From contig CAZEJB010000015.1 of the NCBI GenBank assembly GCA_964512635.1, positions 22,566 through 86,565 of the forward strand: a stretch of 64,000 nt of DNA. Reading direction: 5' to 3'. The notes under the pieces were generated by a model. It had not been told where the DNA came from. It made no database searches and worked only from the letters and a program-made list of their open reading frames with translations. Source of the DNA: JADZFO01 sp964512635. GTDB lineage: Bacteria; 4484-113; JAFGCY01. This document shows, piece after piece, positions 42,125 to 51,205 of the stretch (positions within the stretch are counted from its first letter, which is position 1; every line of letters starts with the position of its first letter). The translations under genes were made by a program, and so were the position numbers.

Positions 42125-44821
42125 ATGAAACCAAGCTTTGTCTATATAATCCGCCCGCGCCTGCCCGAAAAGCTCGCCTTTTTGGGCGAACTCGCCCGCA
42201 ACCTGTGGTGGAGCTGGAACTTTGAGGCCATCGAGCTGTTCCGGCGGCTGGATCCGCCGCTGTGGGATCAGCTGGGCCAGAACCCGGTTCTGCTGCTGGG
42301 CCAGCTGCGTCAGGAGCGACTGCTGGCCATGGCCGAGGACGAAGGCTATCTGGCTTCGCTGGAGCGCGTCCGCCGCAGTTTTGATGAGTACCTGAAAGCG
42401 CCGCGCTGGTTCCAGCGTCACTATCCCGGCCAGCAGGACCTGCAGGTGGCCTATTTCTCAGCCGAGTTTGGGCTGGCGCGCTGCCTGCCGATCTACTCTG
42501 GCGGCCTTGGCATCCTGGCCGGCGACCACCTCAAGACGGCTTCCGACATGGGCTTGCCGCTGGTGGCGGTCGGTCTGGCATATCGCCAAGGTTATTTTCA
42601 CCAGTATCTGAACATCGATGGCTGGCAGCAGGAGCGCTACGACGAGAACGATTTTCAGAACATGCCGATCAGTCAGGTGCTCGACAAACAAGGGCAGCCG
42701 CTGACGGTCAGCGTCCCCTGGTGCAGCGCTATTGGTACTGATAAGAGCGTCGTCGCCTCGATCTGGCGGGTCGACGCCGGCCGGGTGCCGCTGTACCTGC
42801 TCAACACCAACCTGCCCCAGAACCCGCCGGAAGACCGCGCCCTGACCAGCCAGCTCTATGGCGGCGATCTGGCGATGCGCATCCGTCAGGAAATCCTGCT
42901 CGGCATCGGCGGCATGTTGATGCTCGGCCAACTGGGGATCCATCCCAGCGTCTGCCACATGAACGAGGGCCACAGCGCTTTCCTGTCCCTTGAACGAACC
43001 CGTGAATTGATGGAAAGCCGCGGTCTGGACTTTCCGGCAGCCTTTGAAGCGTCCTGTGCCGGAAACGTCTTCACGACCCATACGCCTGTTCCGGCCGGTA
43101 ACGACCGTTTCGACGAAGCGCTGCTGCGGCGGCACTTGGCTCCGCTGGCGGAGAAGCTGGCCTGCGGTTGGGAGAACTTCGCAGCCCTTGGGCGCGATCC
43201 TGCCGCTGACCCGCACAGTTTTTGCATGACCGTGGCGGCTCTGCGGACTGCCAACAGCAGCAATGCCGTAGCGCGCTTGCACGCTGTCACCAGCCGCGGG
43301 ATGTGGCAGGGAGTCTGGCCAGGGCTGCCCGTGGATGAGGTGCCGATCAGCCCGGTAACCAACGGGATTCACCTGTATTCCTGGCTCAGTCACGACATGG
43401 CTGACCTGTTTGACCTTTATCTTGACCCGACCTGGCGGCAGGATCCAATTGCACCGGGCATCTGGAACCGCGTTTCTGAGATTCCGGACGAGGAGCTCTG
43501 GCGCTGTCACGAGAGCCGGCGGGCGCGGCTCGTGGCATTTGCCCGCAAGCGCCTGCAGCGGCAGGTTGCCGGCCGCGGTGCCGCTCCCGAGGACGCGCAG
43601 GCGGCCACCGAAGTATTGAACCCGCAGGCCCTGACCATTGGTTTTGGCCGCCGCTTCGCCACCTACAAGCGGGCGACACTGCTGCTGCGGGATATCGAGC
43701 GCTTGAAGCGCCTGCTGAACCATCGCGAGCGGCCGGTGCAGATCATCTTTGCCGGCAAAGCGCACCCCAGGGACGACGAAGGCAAGCGCTTTATCCGCGA
43801 AATCATTCACGCCGTGCACGACCAGGGACTGCGCAGCCGGATCGTATTCCTTGAGGACTACGACATCACAGTAGCGCGCTACATGGTGCAGGGCTGCGAC
43901 GTCTGGCTCAACACCCCGCGCCGCCCGCTGGAGGCCAGCGGCACCAGCGGAATGAAGGCGGTGGCCAACGGCGGTCTGCATCTCAGCACCCTGGACGGCT
44001 GGTGGGACCAGGCCTACGACCCGGCCTATGGCTGGGCCATCGGCGATGGCGAGGTCTATGAAGACAGTGCATATCAGGACCGTATCGAAGGTGATGCCCT
44101 CTACGAGCTGATTGAGCAGGACGTCGTTCCGCTGTTCTATCAGCGCTCCAGTGACGGCCTGCCCCGCGAATGGGTCGCGCGGATGAAGCGCAGCATGTCC
44201 AGCCTGATCCCGCGCTTCACCAGCCACCGCATGCTGCGTAACTACATCGAGGAATCCTATCTTCCCGCCCACAGCCGCTATGCCGCCCTGACCGCGGGCA
44301 GCTGCGAAGGGGCCAAAGACCTTGCCGCCTGGCGCAGCCGGATTCAGGCCGCCTGGCCGCAGGTAAGGGTCCTGAGCCTTGAGGTTGGCGGTTCCAGCCT
44401 CAACGGCGCGCAGGTCAGCTCTGGTGCCGAATCCGACTCCGGCAGCCTTGTGGTCGGCGAGGAGATTACGGTTGAAGCCAGTATCGACCCAGGTGGCCTG
44501 CAGTCCGAAGACCTGCTGGTAGAGGTTTACCGTGGGCCCATTGGCGCGGATGGCCAGTTCCGCAGCGGCACTGGTCAGTCGATGCAGCTGCTGGGCCCGG
44601 CCGCAGGTGAGGCCGCGGCCGCGAGTGCAAGCGCTAATGGCGCGCTGCGCTATACGACCCGGCTGGTATCACCACACAGCGGACTGTTTGGCTTCACGGT
44701 CCGCGTCTTCCCGCGGCACTCCAATCTGGCCGGCAAGTACGGCTCTTTCCTCGTGACCTGGACCGAAGGCGCGCCGGCAGTGGAGGCGGCGGCAGAAGTT
44801 CAGACGGTCGCCGGGCTCTAG
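42125..44821 (+). CDS. glgP: alpha-glucan phosphorylase with DUF3417 N-terminal domain
   Basis: This enzyme releases glucose 1-phosphate from glycogen-like glucans. ATG 42125 is preferred because homology begins at KLAFLGELARNLWWSWNFEA, the DUF3417 segment of short-type phosphorylases. The 898 residues continue with the GT35 core (YFSAEFGLARCLPIYSGGLG, HMNEGHSAFL, THTPVPAGND, FAGKAHPRD, TPRRPLEASGTSGMKA with the PLP Lys around MKAVANGG). A C-terminal beta domain follows. Upstream DNA contains an extended -10 (TGCTAGACT, 42012-42020). No other glycogen gene is adjacent. Confidence 0.93.
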   Translation: MKPSFVYIIRPRLPEKLAFLGELARNLWWSWNFEAIELFRRLDPPLWDQLGQNPVLLLGQLRQERLLAMAEDEGYLASLERVRRSFDEYLKAPRWFQRHYPGQQDLQVAYFSAEFGLARCLPIYSGGLGILAGDHLKTASDMGLPLVAVGLAYRQGYFHQYLNIDGWQQERYDENDFQNMPISQVLDKQGQPLTVSVPWCSAIGTDKSVVASIWRVDAGRVPLYLLNTNLPQNPPEDRALTSQLYGGDLAMRIRQEILLGIGGMLMLGQLGIHPSVCHMNEGHSAFLSLERTRELMESRGLDFPAAFEASCAGNVFTTHTPVPAGNDRFDEALLRRHLAPLAEKLACGWENFAALGRDPAADPHSFCMTVAALRTANSSNAVARLHAVTSRGMWQGVWPGLPVDEVPISPVTNGIHLYSWLSHDMADLFDLYLDPTWRQDPIAPGIWNRVSEIPDEELWRCHESRRARLVAFARKRLQRQVAGRGAAPEDAQAATEVLNPQALTIGFGRRFATYKRATLLLRDIERLKRLLNHRERPVQIIFAGKAHPRDDEGKRFIREIIHAVHDQGLRSRIVFLEDYDITVARYMVQGCDVWLNTPRRPLEASGTSGMKAVANGGLHLSTLDGWWDQAYDPAYGWAIGDGEVYEDSAYQDRIEGDALYELIEQDVVPLFYQRSSDGLPREWVARMKRSMSSLIPRFTSHRMLRNYIEESYLPAHSRYAALTAGSCEGAKDLAAWRSRIQAAWPQVRVLSLEVGGSSLNGAQVSSGAESDSGSLVVGEEITVEASIDPGGLQSEDLLVEVYRGPIGADGQFRSGTGQSMQLLGPAAGEAAAASASANGALRYTTRLVSPHSGLFGFTVRVFPRHSNLAGKYGSFLVTWTEGAPAVEAAAEVQTVAGL

Positions 44822-44836
44822 ATCGGTGCCTGAGAT

Positions 44837-45901
44837 TTAAAGGCCGACCGTGATGGCAAAAGCCGTCTGGGCCAGCTCGGGGTCGCAGTTCTGGCTCACC
44901 CTCGTCTTTAGCTCGGCCAGCGCTCCCAGCATGCCGCGGCGCAAGGGCTGCTGGTCCAGCGCCCACCAGGCGGCGCGGTCATAGGCCAGTCCAAGAGCCA
45001 GGCGCGAAAGTGTGTTTTTGCGGGCCGGCGGAATCAGCTTGGCCGCGTCGGCCTCGCTCAGGCCTGAGTCGCCAAGCTCCTTTTCCCAGAGCCGGCCAAA
45101 CTCAAAATCCGCTGCGCTCTTGGAAGCAGACAACAGATCACCTCGGCCACTGCCAAGCACGCCGGCCAGGCGCTTAACCGCGCTGCGCCAGTCGGGATTC
45201 AGCGCCAGCCAGCGCGCATCAACGTAACGCCCGGCGGACATGCGACCGGCCTCGCCGATCGCTGCTGCTCCCGCGCTCGGCTCGTCAATTTCCAGCGCGG
45301 CCTTCAGCTCGGCCTCATGCATCGGGCTGAGGCGGATCTTTTGCCCACGGCTGCGGATGGTCGGAAGCAGCATCCCCGGGCGGTCGGAAACCAGGATGAA
45401 CACAGTACGCTCCGGGGCTTCCTCAAAAAGCTTCAGCAACTGGTTGCCGGTCTCTTCGTTCAGGTGGTGCGCGTCATCAAAGATGAACAGGCGGTGGCTC
45501 AGTACGCTGGGGTGCAGCAGGGCCGCGGCAAAGTCGTTGTACTCTTCGCGCACCTGACTGACGGTGATGTCCTGACCGCGCGGACGCACGGTGACGTACT
45601 CCGGCTGATTTCCACTGGCGATGGATGCGCAGGCATAGCACTCGCCGCAGAACCAGAAGCGCTTGCGATCCTGCTCGCTCACATTGCGCTCGCAGACGAG
45701 GCTGCGCGCGATCAACGTGGCCAAGGTGGTCTTGCCGACGCCGCGCTCACCCAGCAGCAGGATCGTGCCGGCCATCCGGCCGCGCTCCAGATAGGCGCTG
45801 ATCAGCTTGCGGGCGAGGTGCTGGCCGCGAAAATCCTCCACGCTGGCCAGCAACTGCGGCCCGGCGCGCTCCACGACTTCCTGCTTCTTGCGCGGCGGCA
45901 T
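44837..45901 (-). CDS. holB: DNA polymerase III delta' subunit
   Basis: The 354-residue AAA+ clamp-loader protein has Walker A LGERGVGKTTLATL, a zinc-type CGECYACASI segment, HPSVLSHRLFIFDDAHHLNEE (Walker B) and sensor 1 VFILVSDRPGMLLPTIRSR. delta' organises the clamp loader that places beta clamps on DNA. Its ATG overlaps the yaaR stop by 1 nt. In Bacillus the gene order yaaR-holB is the same. The C-terminal domain is shorter than in dnaX products, which supports holB. Confidence 0.85.
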   Translation of the reverse strand: MPPRKKQEVVERAGPQLLASVEDFRGQHLARKLISAYLERGRMAGTILLLGERGVGKTTLATLIARSLVCERNVSEQDRKRFWFCGECYACASIASGNQPEYVTVRPRGQDITVSQVREEYNDFAAALLHPSVLSHRLFIFDDAHHLNEETGNQLLKLFEEAPERTVFILVSDRPGMLLPTIRSRGQKIRLSPMHEAELKAALEIDEPSAGAAAIGEAGRMSAGRYVDARWLALNPDWRSAVKRLAGVLGSGRGDLLSASKSAADFEFGRLWEKELGDSGLSEADAAKLIPPARKNTLSRLALGLAYDRAAWWALDQQPLRRGMLGALAELKTRVSQNCDPELAQTAFAITVGL

Positions 45902-46323
45902 CAGCGGTACAGGTCGATCAGCAGGCCCTTGACCTGCTCGACCAGATTCTTGATCTTGCCCATATCCTGGCCGCGGCCGAGTATGTTGTCGGCGAGTTCG
46001 CCAAGGTGCATGTCAACGCGCGTAATGGTGCTGAAAATGCGCTGCTTGAAACCAAAGGCGCTCTCGGTGTTGAGCTGCATCAGCTCGCGGGTGGCCATGT
46101 CGAGAAACTTGCGCACCGAGCGCTTATAGCGTTCGAGGTTCGCCCCGTTGGGCTCCTTCAGCAGCGACTCAGTGTGCTCCTCAACTTCCTGCGCCAGCGG
46201 CTCGAACAGCGCGGCCAGTGAAAGCGGTTCGCCCTTCTCTGCACCTTTGCGGCCATCCTTGCGTCGCACGGCACCAGGAGTGGCGGGCGCTGCCGGTTTG
46301 CCGAGCGGGTTAATGAAGGTCAC
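45901..46323 (-). CDS. yaaR: YaaR family (DUF327) protein
   Basis: The GTG at 46323 is preceded by TACAAT with 6-nt spacing, so the gene is probably leaderless; longer upstream extensions are unlike the family. The 140-residue product has a disordered N-terminus and a helical domain (about 45-140) with ERYKRSVRKFLDMATRELMQ and the terminal LGELADNILGRGQDMGKIKN, VKGLLIDLYR. The DUF327 family has no known function but sits next to holB in Bacillus, as here. Confidence 0.8.
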   Translation of the reverse strand: MTFINPLGKPAAPATPGAVRRKDGRKGAEKGEPLSLAALFEPLAQEVEEHTESLLKEPNGANLERYKRSVRKFLDMATRELMQLNTESAFGFKQRIFSTITRVDMHLGELADNILGRGQDMGKIKNLVEQVKGLLIDLYR

Positions 46324-46329
46324 GCCTAG

Positions 46330-46335
46330 ATTGTA
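46330..46335 (-). promoter_or_regulatory. -10 element for leaderless yaaR-holB
   Basis: TACAAT on the minus strand ends 6 nt before the GTG at 46323. Confidence 0.5.
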
Positions 46336-46390
46336 CCTGCGTCCCCCTCGTGCAAAGCTCGATGGACAAGACGAACCCGGCACTCTCAGC

Positions 46391-46553
46391 AGTCCTGCGT
46401 CCTGAGTCCTGTGTCCCTGGAGTCTCCCTCGTCCGCCGCGACAAGCCACTAACGGATCAGTTCGCAAAGACTCCATGGTGAGATGCCGCCGATTACTCGG
46501 CGGCGGTCCCACCGATCCGGGAGGCAGGACACAGGACACAGGAGCGTGCTATC
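46391..46553. repeat. intergenic inverted repeats between yaaR and the MBL gene
   Basis: The 267-bp divergent gap contains GTCCTGAGTCCTGTGTCCC (46401-46419) and its diverged inverse GGCAGGACACAGGACACAGG (46523-46542). Between them lies a hairpin GCCGCCG-ATTACT-CGGCGGC at 46486-46505. No gene is evident. The pattern resembles the CCTGTCCC repeats upstream of the GspF-like gene. Confidence 0.6.
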
Positions 46554-46590
46554 TGGCGCAGAACCTTGCAACCTGCAATACAATCCCCCC

Positions 46591-47247
46591 GTGCTAACCG
46601 TCCATAGATACATTCGAGGTCCCCTGCCCAACAACGTCTACGTCCTGGCCAACGAGGCCGAGGGCCGCTGCGCCGTGGTTGACCCCAGCCTCGACAGCGA
46701 GGACCTGCTGGAGACCATCGCCGCGCGCGGCTGGAAACTGGAACAGATCCTGCTGACCCACGCGCACTTTGACCATGTCTACGACGTCGGCGCTTTCAGG
46801 CAGGCCAGCGGGGCGAAGGTCTATCTGCACAAAGACGACCTGGTCGTGCTCAAGCGCTTCGAGAGTGTCTGCCTCAACTGGGGTGTCCCCCTGCCGGCGG
46901 TCATGCCCCCGCAGCCCGATGTGCTGCTGGAACACGGCATGCTGCTGGATGTCTGTGGCCAACAGGTTGAAGTCCGCCACACCCCGGGCCACTGCCCCGG
47001 CCAGGTCGCCTTTATCTGGCCTGGCCACTGCGTGTCCGGCGATACGCTGTTCCGGCGCGCCATCGGTCGCTGGGACCTGCCCGGTGCGAACTTCGAAGAC
47101 CTGATCGCCTCGATTGAGCAGCAGCTTTACACCTTGCCTGACGAGACGGTCGTTTACCCGGGCCATGAAGAGCTGACCACCATCGGCGAAGAGAAGCGCC
47201 TTAACCCTTATGTCGGTGCAGGCGCGCGCTTCATCCCGAAGGTTTGA
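46591..47247 (+). CDS. metallo-beta-lactamase fold hydrolase (glyoxalase II-like)
   Basis: The 218-residue product has the dinuclear zinc motif THAHFDH, a later His in VRHTPGHCPGQ, the Asp in CVSGDTLF and a final His in VYPGHEE, all in the glyoxalase II-type MBL order. Substrates cannot be fixed; persulfide dioxygenase and thioester hydrolase are options. The GTG start lies 6 nt after TACAAT, so leaderless; a longer frame to 46483 runs through repeat DNA. Confidence 0.9.
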   Translation: MLTVHRYIRGPLPNNVYVLANEAEGRCAVVDPSLDSEDLLETIAARGWKLEQILLTHAHFDHVYDVGAFRQASGAKVYLHKDDLVVLKRFESVCLNWGVPLPAVMPPQPDVLLEHGMLLDVCGQQVEVRHTPGHCPGQVAFIWPGHCVSGDTLFRRAIGRWDLPGANFEDLIASIEQQLYTLPDETVVYPGHEELTTIGEEKRLNPYVGAGARFIPKV

Positions 47248-47306
47248 GATCGTGTCTCTATCGCTGACCCCAGCCATGTGAACCGGCAACCGGCGGTATC
47301 CTCTGC

Positions 47307-49481
47307 ATGCCCATGGATAGTACTTGGCCAAATCGCCATATCGCCTGCGCAAGCTGGAGCAGGCTGTGCATCGTGCTGCTTACCGCCTGCATAGCCGCGC
47401 TTTCGGCCGGCTGCAGCAAAGGCGATGACTCTGGCGATGGGCCGGACGATGGCATCTCACCGCCAGCCCTTAGCCTCGCCTGGCCGGCGGACCCACCGCG
47501 CTCGGCGGCAGCCTCGCCTCATAACTTCGGCGCCGCCGACGTCGCTGGCCTCAGCCCTGGAAGCCAGCAGAACGGCGCAGCTCTCGAGATACGCAGCGGC
47601 AGCGACGACTTCGGCTGGGCCACCTTCGCCTTGCAGCTGAGTGGCGATGAGCTGCCTGCGAGTGTCTCTCTCAGCGACTTCAGCCTGCCCGCGGGTCGGC
47701 GGGCCTGGCTGGCGGTAGCCAACTGGTCGACCCTGAAATGGGAGTGGCGCGCGCCCTTTGAGAGCGGCCAGTTCCCCGTCTGGTCGCTGGATCCGCACGC
47801 TGCATTCCGCTCGCCCAATGCGCGCCTCTACCTTGCCCTGGCCGTTGAAAGGGATGGTGAACTCGACTTTCGCGGCGGGAGCTTCAGCAGCTACGCGCCT
47901 TCGGATGAGCTGGGTTTCCCCCGCCTTGGGATGTGGTACACCGATCCCTACAAGAGCGGGCTTGAAGCCTGCGCGCGCTATGACGTTCTGATCGGCGACT
48001 ACAACTTCCTCGTCGAGACAGCTCAGGGCGACAAGCCCTTTGGCGCCGCGCTGAAGGAGCTGAACCCCGAGATTACCCTGCTGACCTACAGTGCCTTCAG
48101 CGAGATCAACTATGAGCAGGACTTCGACGGCCTGGGCATCAATCCCTATCTGCCTGCCTGGCCCGGCGGCTGGCTGCTCAGCGAAGCCGGCACGACGCTG
48201 TCCGCGCCTATCGATGCCGCAGCAACCAGCATACCCGTCAGCGAGTGGGAGCAGTCCGGCCCGGTTCATAATGGCCAAAGTTCGCCCTGGGACATCTTCC
48301 ATGTGGATGGTGATGTGCAGGTGGGGCAGGAAATCATCTCTGTTACAGGCCTGAACGCCGCGGCCAAGAGCCTGACCGTCATTCGCGGAGCCCGCGGCAC
48401 CACCGCTTCCGCCCACAGCGCCGGCGAGCGCATCGCCCCGGTTGCGCGTTACTGGCCCGGCACCTATGTGACCAACCTCACGCCGGCCAGCCCCACTGCG
48501 CAGCTGGACGGCGCCAGCGGGCCGGAGTCTTTCTGGCAGTACTACCTGCGGATGAGCGCCAGCGGCATCGACCAGTCCGGCGGCTGGTTCGACAACCTCA
48601 GCGATGTGCGCGAGGGCATATTGTTGGACCGGATGGAGGACACCCAAAGCTGGCTGGCGGGCGAAGTCGTTAACTCCATCGACTTCGATCGTGACAACGT
48701 CGCGGACGACTTCGCTGCTTTCGACAGTGCCTGGCTGCAGGGTATCAAGGACATCACCGTGGCGCTGCGCACGCAGTACCCCGGCAAGCCGGTGCTGCGC
48801 AACAATGGCGGCGGGCGGCGCTTCAGCGAATACAACGGCAACAATTTCGAGTCCTTCCCCCGTGATGAGTGGAACGCTGAAGGCAGCGACCCGGCGGCGG
48901 AGTGGCACTACAACATTTTCGGCGCGCCGGAGGAGGACTTCGGGGGCCTGGCCGAGTGGGCGGAGTTATCACTGCATCCAAACTACACCTGGCTTGAAAC
49001 CTATGAGGATGACGACCCCGCCGACCCCGACGGCGACGGCAGCTATGACAATCCCTTTGATAAGCCGGGCTTCAAGCCGAACTATCGCAAGATGCGCTTT
49101 GGCCTCTGCAGCGCGCTGATAGCCGGCAGCTTCTACAGCTACGAGATCAACACGAACGGCCACGGCAGCCTCGGCCTGATGTGGTTTGACGAGTACGACG
49201 ACTCCGGCCGCCAGCGCGGCTGGCTCGGCCAGCCGGTGGGCCCGCCGCTGCAGCTTTGGGTCGATCCCGCTGACGACGCCCAGGGCGTCTGGGCCCGCGA
49301 GTATGAGCACGGCCTGGCCCTGGTCAACCCCTACCCTGCCGGCAAGAGCATCACCCTGCCCGCGGGTCAATGGAAGCGGCTGAGCGGCAGCCAGCAGCCA
49401 CAGGTCAACCACGGCGCGGCGGAGTCCGGCGAGCTGACATTGCCGGGCCAGGATGGACTGTTGTTGGAACGAAGTGAGTAG
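47307..49481 (+). CDS. lipoprotein, putative GHL15-like glycoside hydrolase
   Basis: The 724-residue product has a signal peptide ending LSAGCSKG, a clear lipobox. After a beta-rich region, residues about 220-650 look like a TIM barrel of the hypothetical glycosyl hydrolase group: LGMWYTDPYKSGLEAC, WFDNLSDVREG, LRNNGGGRRF and the late SLGLMWFDEYDDSG. An inserted segment EIISVTGLNAAAKSLTVIRG, GTTASAHSAGERI resembles the beta-sandwich block seen in secreted and phage-tail proteins. A calcium-binding-like DDDPADPDGDGSYD lies near residue 570. Enzyme activity is inferred from fold resemblance only. Confidence 0.6.
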   Translation: MPMDSTWPNRHIACASWSRLCIVLLTACIAALSAGCSKGDDSGDGPDDGISPPALSLAWPADPPRSAAASPHNFGAADVAGLSPGSQQNGAALEIRSGSDDFGWATFALQLSGDELPASVSLSDFSLPAGRRAWLAVANWSTLKWEWRAPFESGQFPVWSLDPHAAFRSPNARLYLALAVERDGELDFRGGSFSSYAPSDELGFPRLGMWYTDPYKSGLEACARYDVLIGDYNFLVETAQGDKPFGAALKELNPEITLLTYSAFSEINYEQDFDGLGINPYLPAWPGGWLLSEAGTTLSAPIDAAATSIPVSEWEQSGPVHNGQSSPWDIFHVDGDVQVGQEIISVTGLNAAAKSLTVIRGARGTTASAHSAGERIAPVARYWPGTYVTNLTPASPTAQLDGASGPESFWQYYLRMSASGIDQSGGWFDNLSDVREGILLDRMEDTQSWLAGEVVNSIDFDRDNVADDFAAFDSAWLQGIKDITVALRTQYPGKPVLRNNGGGRRFSEYNGNNFESFPRDEWNAEGSDPAAEWHYNIFGAPEEDFGGLAEWAELSLHPNYTWLETYEDDDPADPDGDGSYDNPFDKPGFKPNYRKMRFGLCSALIAGSFYSYEINTNGHGSLGLMWFDEYDDSGRQRGWLGQPVGPPLQLWVDPADDAQGVWAREYEHGLALVNPYPAGKSITLPAGQWKRLSGSQQPQVNHGAAESGELTLPGQDGLLLERSE

Positions 49482-49506
49482 CTGCATTCTCCATACACAT
49501 AGCGGC

Positions 49507-49585
49507 TTACAGGGGCGCACAGCGTGTGCCTGAGAATCAATTGATATTGCTCGTCTAAGGCCGGGCGCACTCTGTGCGCCCCTAC
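49507..49585. repeat. REPIN-like pair of palindromes upstream of rsmI
   Basis: GGCGCAC-AGC-GTGTGCC (49514-49530) and GGGCGCAC-TCT-GTGCGCCC-CTAC (49563-49585) lie in inverted orientation 32 nt apart. The final CTAC overlaps the rsmI -10 element TACAAT (49583-49588). Confidence 0.6.
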
Positions 49586-49595
49586 AATAATCGCC

Positions 49596-50420
49596 ATGTC
49601 CGGCGCGCTTTACCTGATCGGCACCCCCATCGGCAACCTTGGCGATGTCTCGCCGCGCATGATCGAGACCCTAAAGAGCCTCGACCTGCTTTACTGCGAA
49701 GACACGCGGATGACTGGCAAGCTGCTGCAGCTGATCGGCGTCAAACTGCCGCTGCGCGCACTGTCCGACGACCACGGCCAGGAGCACTGGGACAGCGCGG
49801 TGCAGGCGGCGCTGGACGGCCAGCGCATCGGCTTCGTCTCCGACGCTGGCATGCCCGGCGTTTCCGACCCGGCGCGACGGTTGACTCGCGCGGCCTGGCA
49901 GGCCGGGATCGCGCCAGAAGTGATTCCCGGACCGAGCGCGCTAAGCACCCTGCTCTCGGCCTGTCCCTTTGTCGACAACAGCTTTGTCTTCAAGGGTTTC
50001 GCCCCGCGCAAGCCTGGTGAGCGTTCGCGCTTTGTCGCCGAGCTGCGCGACAGCCCCTTGCCCTGCCTGTTCTTTGAGTCGCCGCTGCGCGCGCATGCCC
50101 TGCTGGAGGAGCTCTGCGCCGCCGTCGAACCCGAGCGCCTGATTCTGGTCGGCCGCGAGATGACCAAGCTGCACGAGCAGTACGCACTGTTCATGGCCGA
50201 GCAGTGGGCCGAGGAGCGCGCTCGCATCCCCGAGCGCGGCGAGTACAGCCTGGCGGTGGCCGGCAAGCCGGTCAGCGAACGCAGTGCTGACGCTGAGACC
50301 GCTGCGGCCGCGCTGGTGCGGCTGGAAGCCAGCGGCTTCTCGCGCAAGGATGCCGCGAAGGCGCTGGCGGCGGTGTGGGACATCGGGCTGAACGAGATCA
50401 AGAAGCTGAGCTACCTGTAG
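49596..50420 (+). CDS. rsmI: 16S rRNA 2'-O-ribose C1402 methyltransferase
   Basis: RsmI modifies C1402 in the ribosomal P site using S-adenosylmethionine. The 274-residue product has the SAM-binding start LYLIGTPIGNLGDVSPR, LYCEDTRMTGKLL, GFVSDAGMPGVSDP, IPGPSALSTLLSA and FFESPLRAHALLEEL. The C-terminal helical extension SGFSRKDAAKALAAVWDI is typical. TACAAT ends 7 nt before the ATG (leaderless). Its TAG stop forms part of the next REPIN. Confidence 0.95.
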   Translation: MSGALYLIGTPIGNLGDVSPRMIETLKSLDLLYCEDTRMTGKLLQLIGVKLPLRALSDDHGQEHWDSAVQAALDGQRIGFVSDAGMPGVSDPARRLTRAAWQAGIAPEVIPGPSALSTLLSACPFVDNSFVFKGFAPRKPGERSRFVAELRDSPLPCLFFESPLRAHALLEELCAAVEPERLILVGREMTKLHEQYALFMAEQWAEERARIPERGEYSLAVAGKPVSERSADAETAAAALVRLEASGFSRKDAAKALAAVWDIGLNEIKKLSYL

Positions 50421-50481
50421 GGGCGCACTGCGTGCGCCTTCCCGGCGGCTCAAGAACAAGGCGCACGCAGTGCGCCACTAC
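50417..50481. repeat. REPIN-like element, copy 1
   Basis: The 65-bp element starts GTAG, has palindrome GGCGCAC-TGC-GTGCGCC (50422-50438), a spacer, the inverse palindrome GGCGCAC-GCA-GTGCGCC, and ends CTAC. Two GTAG-tagged palindromes in inverse orientation define a REPIN. It matches copy 2 at 51101-51165 apart from the spacer and one base. Confidence 0.8.
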
Positions 50482-50506
50482 CCCGAGTAAACGGGCAGGC
50501 TCCTGC

Positions 50507-51019
50507 TCAATCAAGCTGTCTATTGGGGATACCGAGCGCGCGTGCAATATCGTTATCCATCGATGAGTAACCAGCAACAGACCGCGATCCGCATGGTTCC
50601 AATCGCTGGCTTAGCGGATTGTCATACTCGTCAAAGTACCTTGAGGATCCATTGAACATTTTGCTTTCAAAGCAGTGCCTCTCGAAGATTTCTTCCGCCT
50701 CTAGAGAACGTTGCTGCACAGTCTCAAAGTAACCCTTCAACCAGCCCTGCCGGTTTGTGATCTTCGGCGGCAACAACATATCTTCCTTGCGCAGTAGCTC
50801 AGGAGCATGACCATCATCACTGAGATAGTTGTAAACGTACAGCAGCAGCAGTTTGGGAACGTCTCCATGGCAGGCTTCGGTTGAGATGACGCGACCGAAC
50901 AGGTACTTCCCGTTAATCAGGTGCATCCTGAATACATCTCCTGCCTTTGGCATCTTGCGCGATGGCTGTTGAATCCGCAGCACGCGCTTGATCTCTTCTC
51001 TTGCAATGCCCGTACTCAT
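50507..51019 (-). CDS. Imm26-like immunity protein, orphan
   Basis: From ATG 51019 (GAGG 5 nt upstream) the product has 170 residues. The block KAGDVFRMHLINGKYLFGRV is the Imm26 signature, found in immunity proteins of polymorphic toxin systems. There is no toxin gene next to it. The gene is AT-richer than its neighbours and is bracketed exactly by two near-identical REPIN-like elements (50417-50481 and 51101-51165). It may protect against toxins from kin or from an Rhs system such as the one whose remnants lie at 60.6 kb. Confidence 0.7.
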   Translation of the reverse strand: MSTGIAREEIKRVLRIQQPSRKMPKAGDVFRMHLINGKYLFGRVISTEACHGDVPKLLLLYVYNYLSDDGHAPELLRKEDMLLPPKITNRQGWLKGYFETVQQRSLEAEEIFERHCFESKMFNGSSRYFDEYDNPLSQRLEPCGSRSVAGYSSMDNDIARALGIPNRQLD

Positions 51020-51100
51020 CCGATCCTCACTTAATTGTCCTAACACTTGGGGCCAAACGTAAACCCTACACGACGAACGGTTGCGGCCGTCTTCTCCCGT

Positions 51101-51165
51101 GTAGTGGCGCACTGCGTGCGCCTTCCCCATGGATCAAAAACAAGGCGCACGCAGTGCGCCACTAC
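51101..51165. repeat. REPIN-like element, copy 2
   Basis: It has the same GTAG-palindrome-spacer-palindrome-CTAC layout as copy 1, 65 bp long. A further decayed palindromic stretch ending in CCCCTAC reaches 51209. Confidence 0.8.
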
Positions 51166-51205
51166 CCCGCTACCAGGCGCACGCCGGGCGCCATTAATGG
51201 TGCCC

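Noticed and set aside
42458..44272. Open frame of 604 codons antisense to glgP
   Set aside because: Same reason: the plus strand encodes a full phosphorylase with all motifs.
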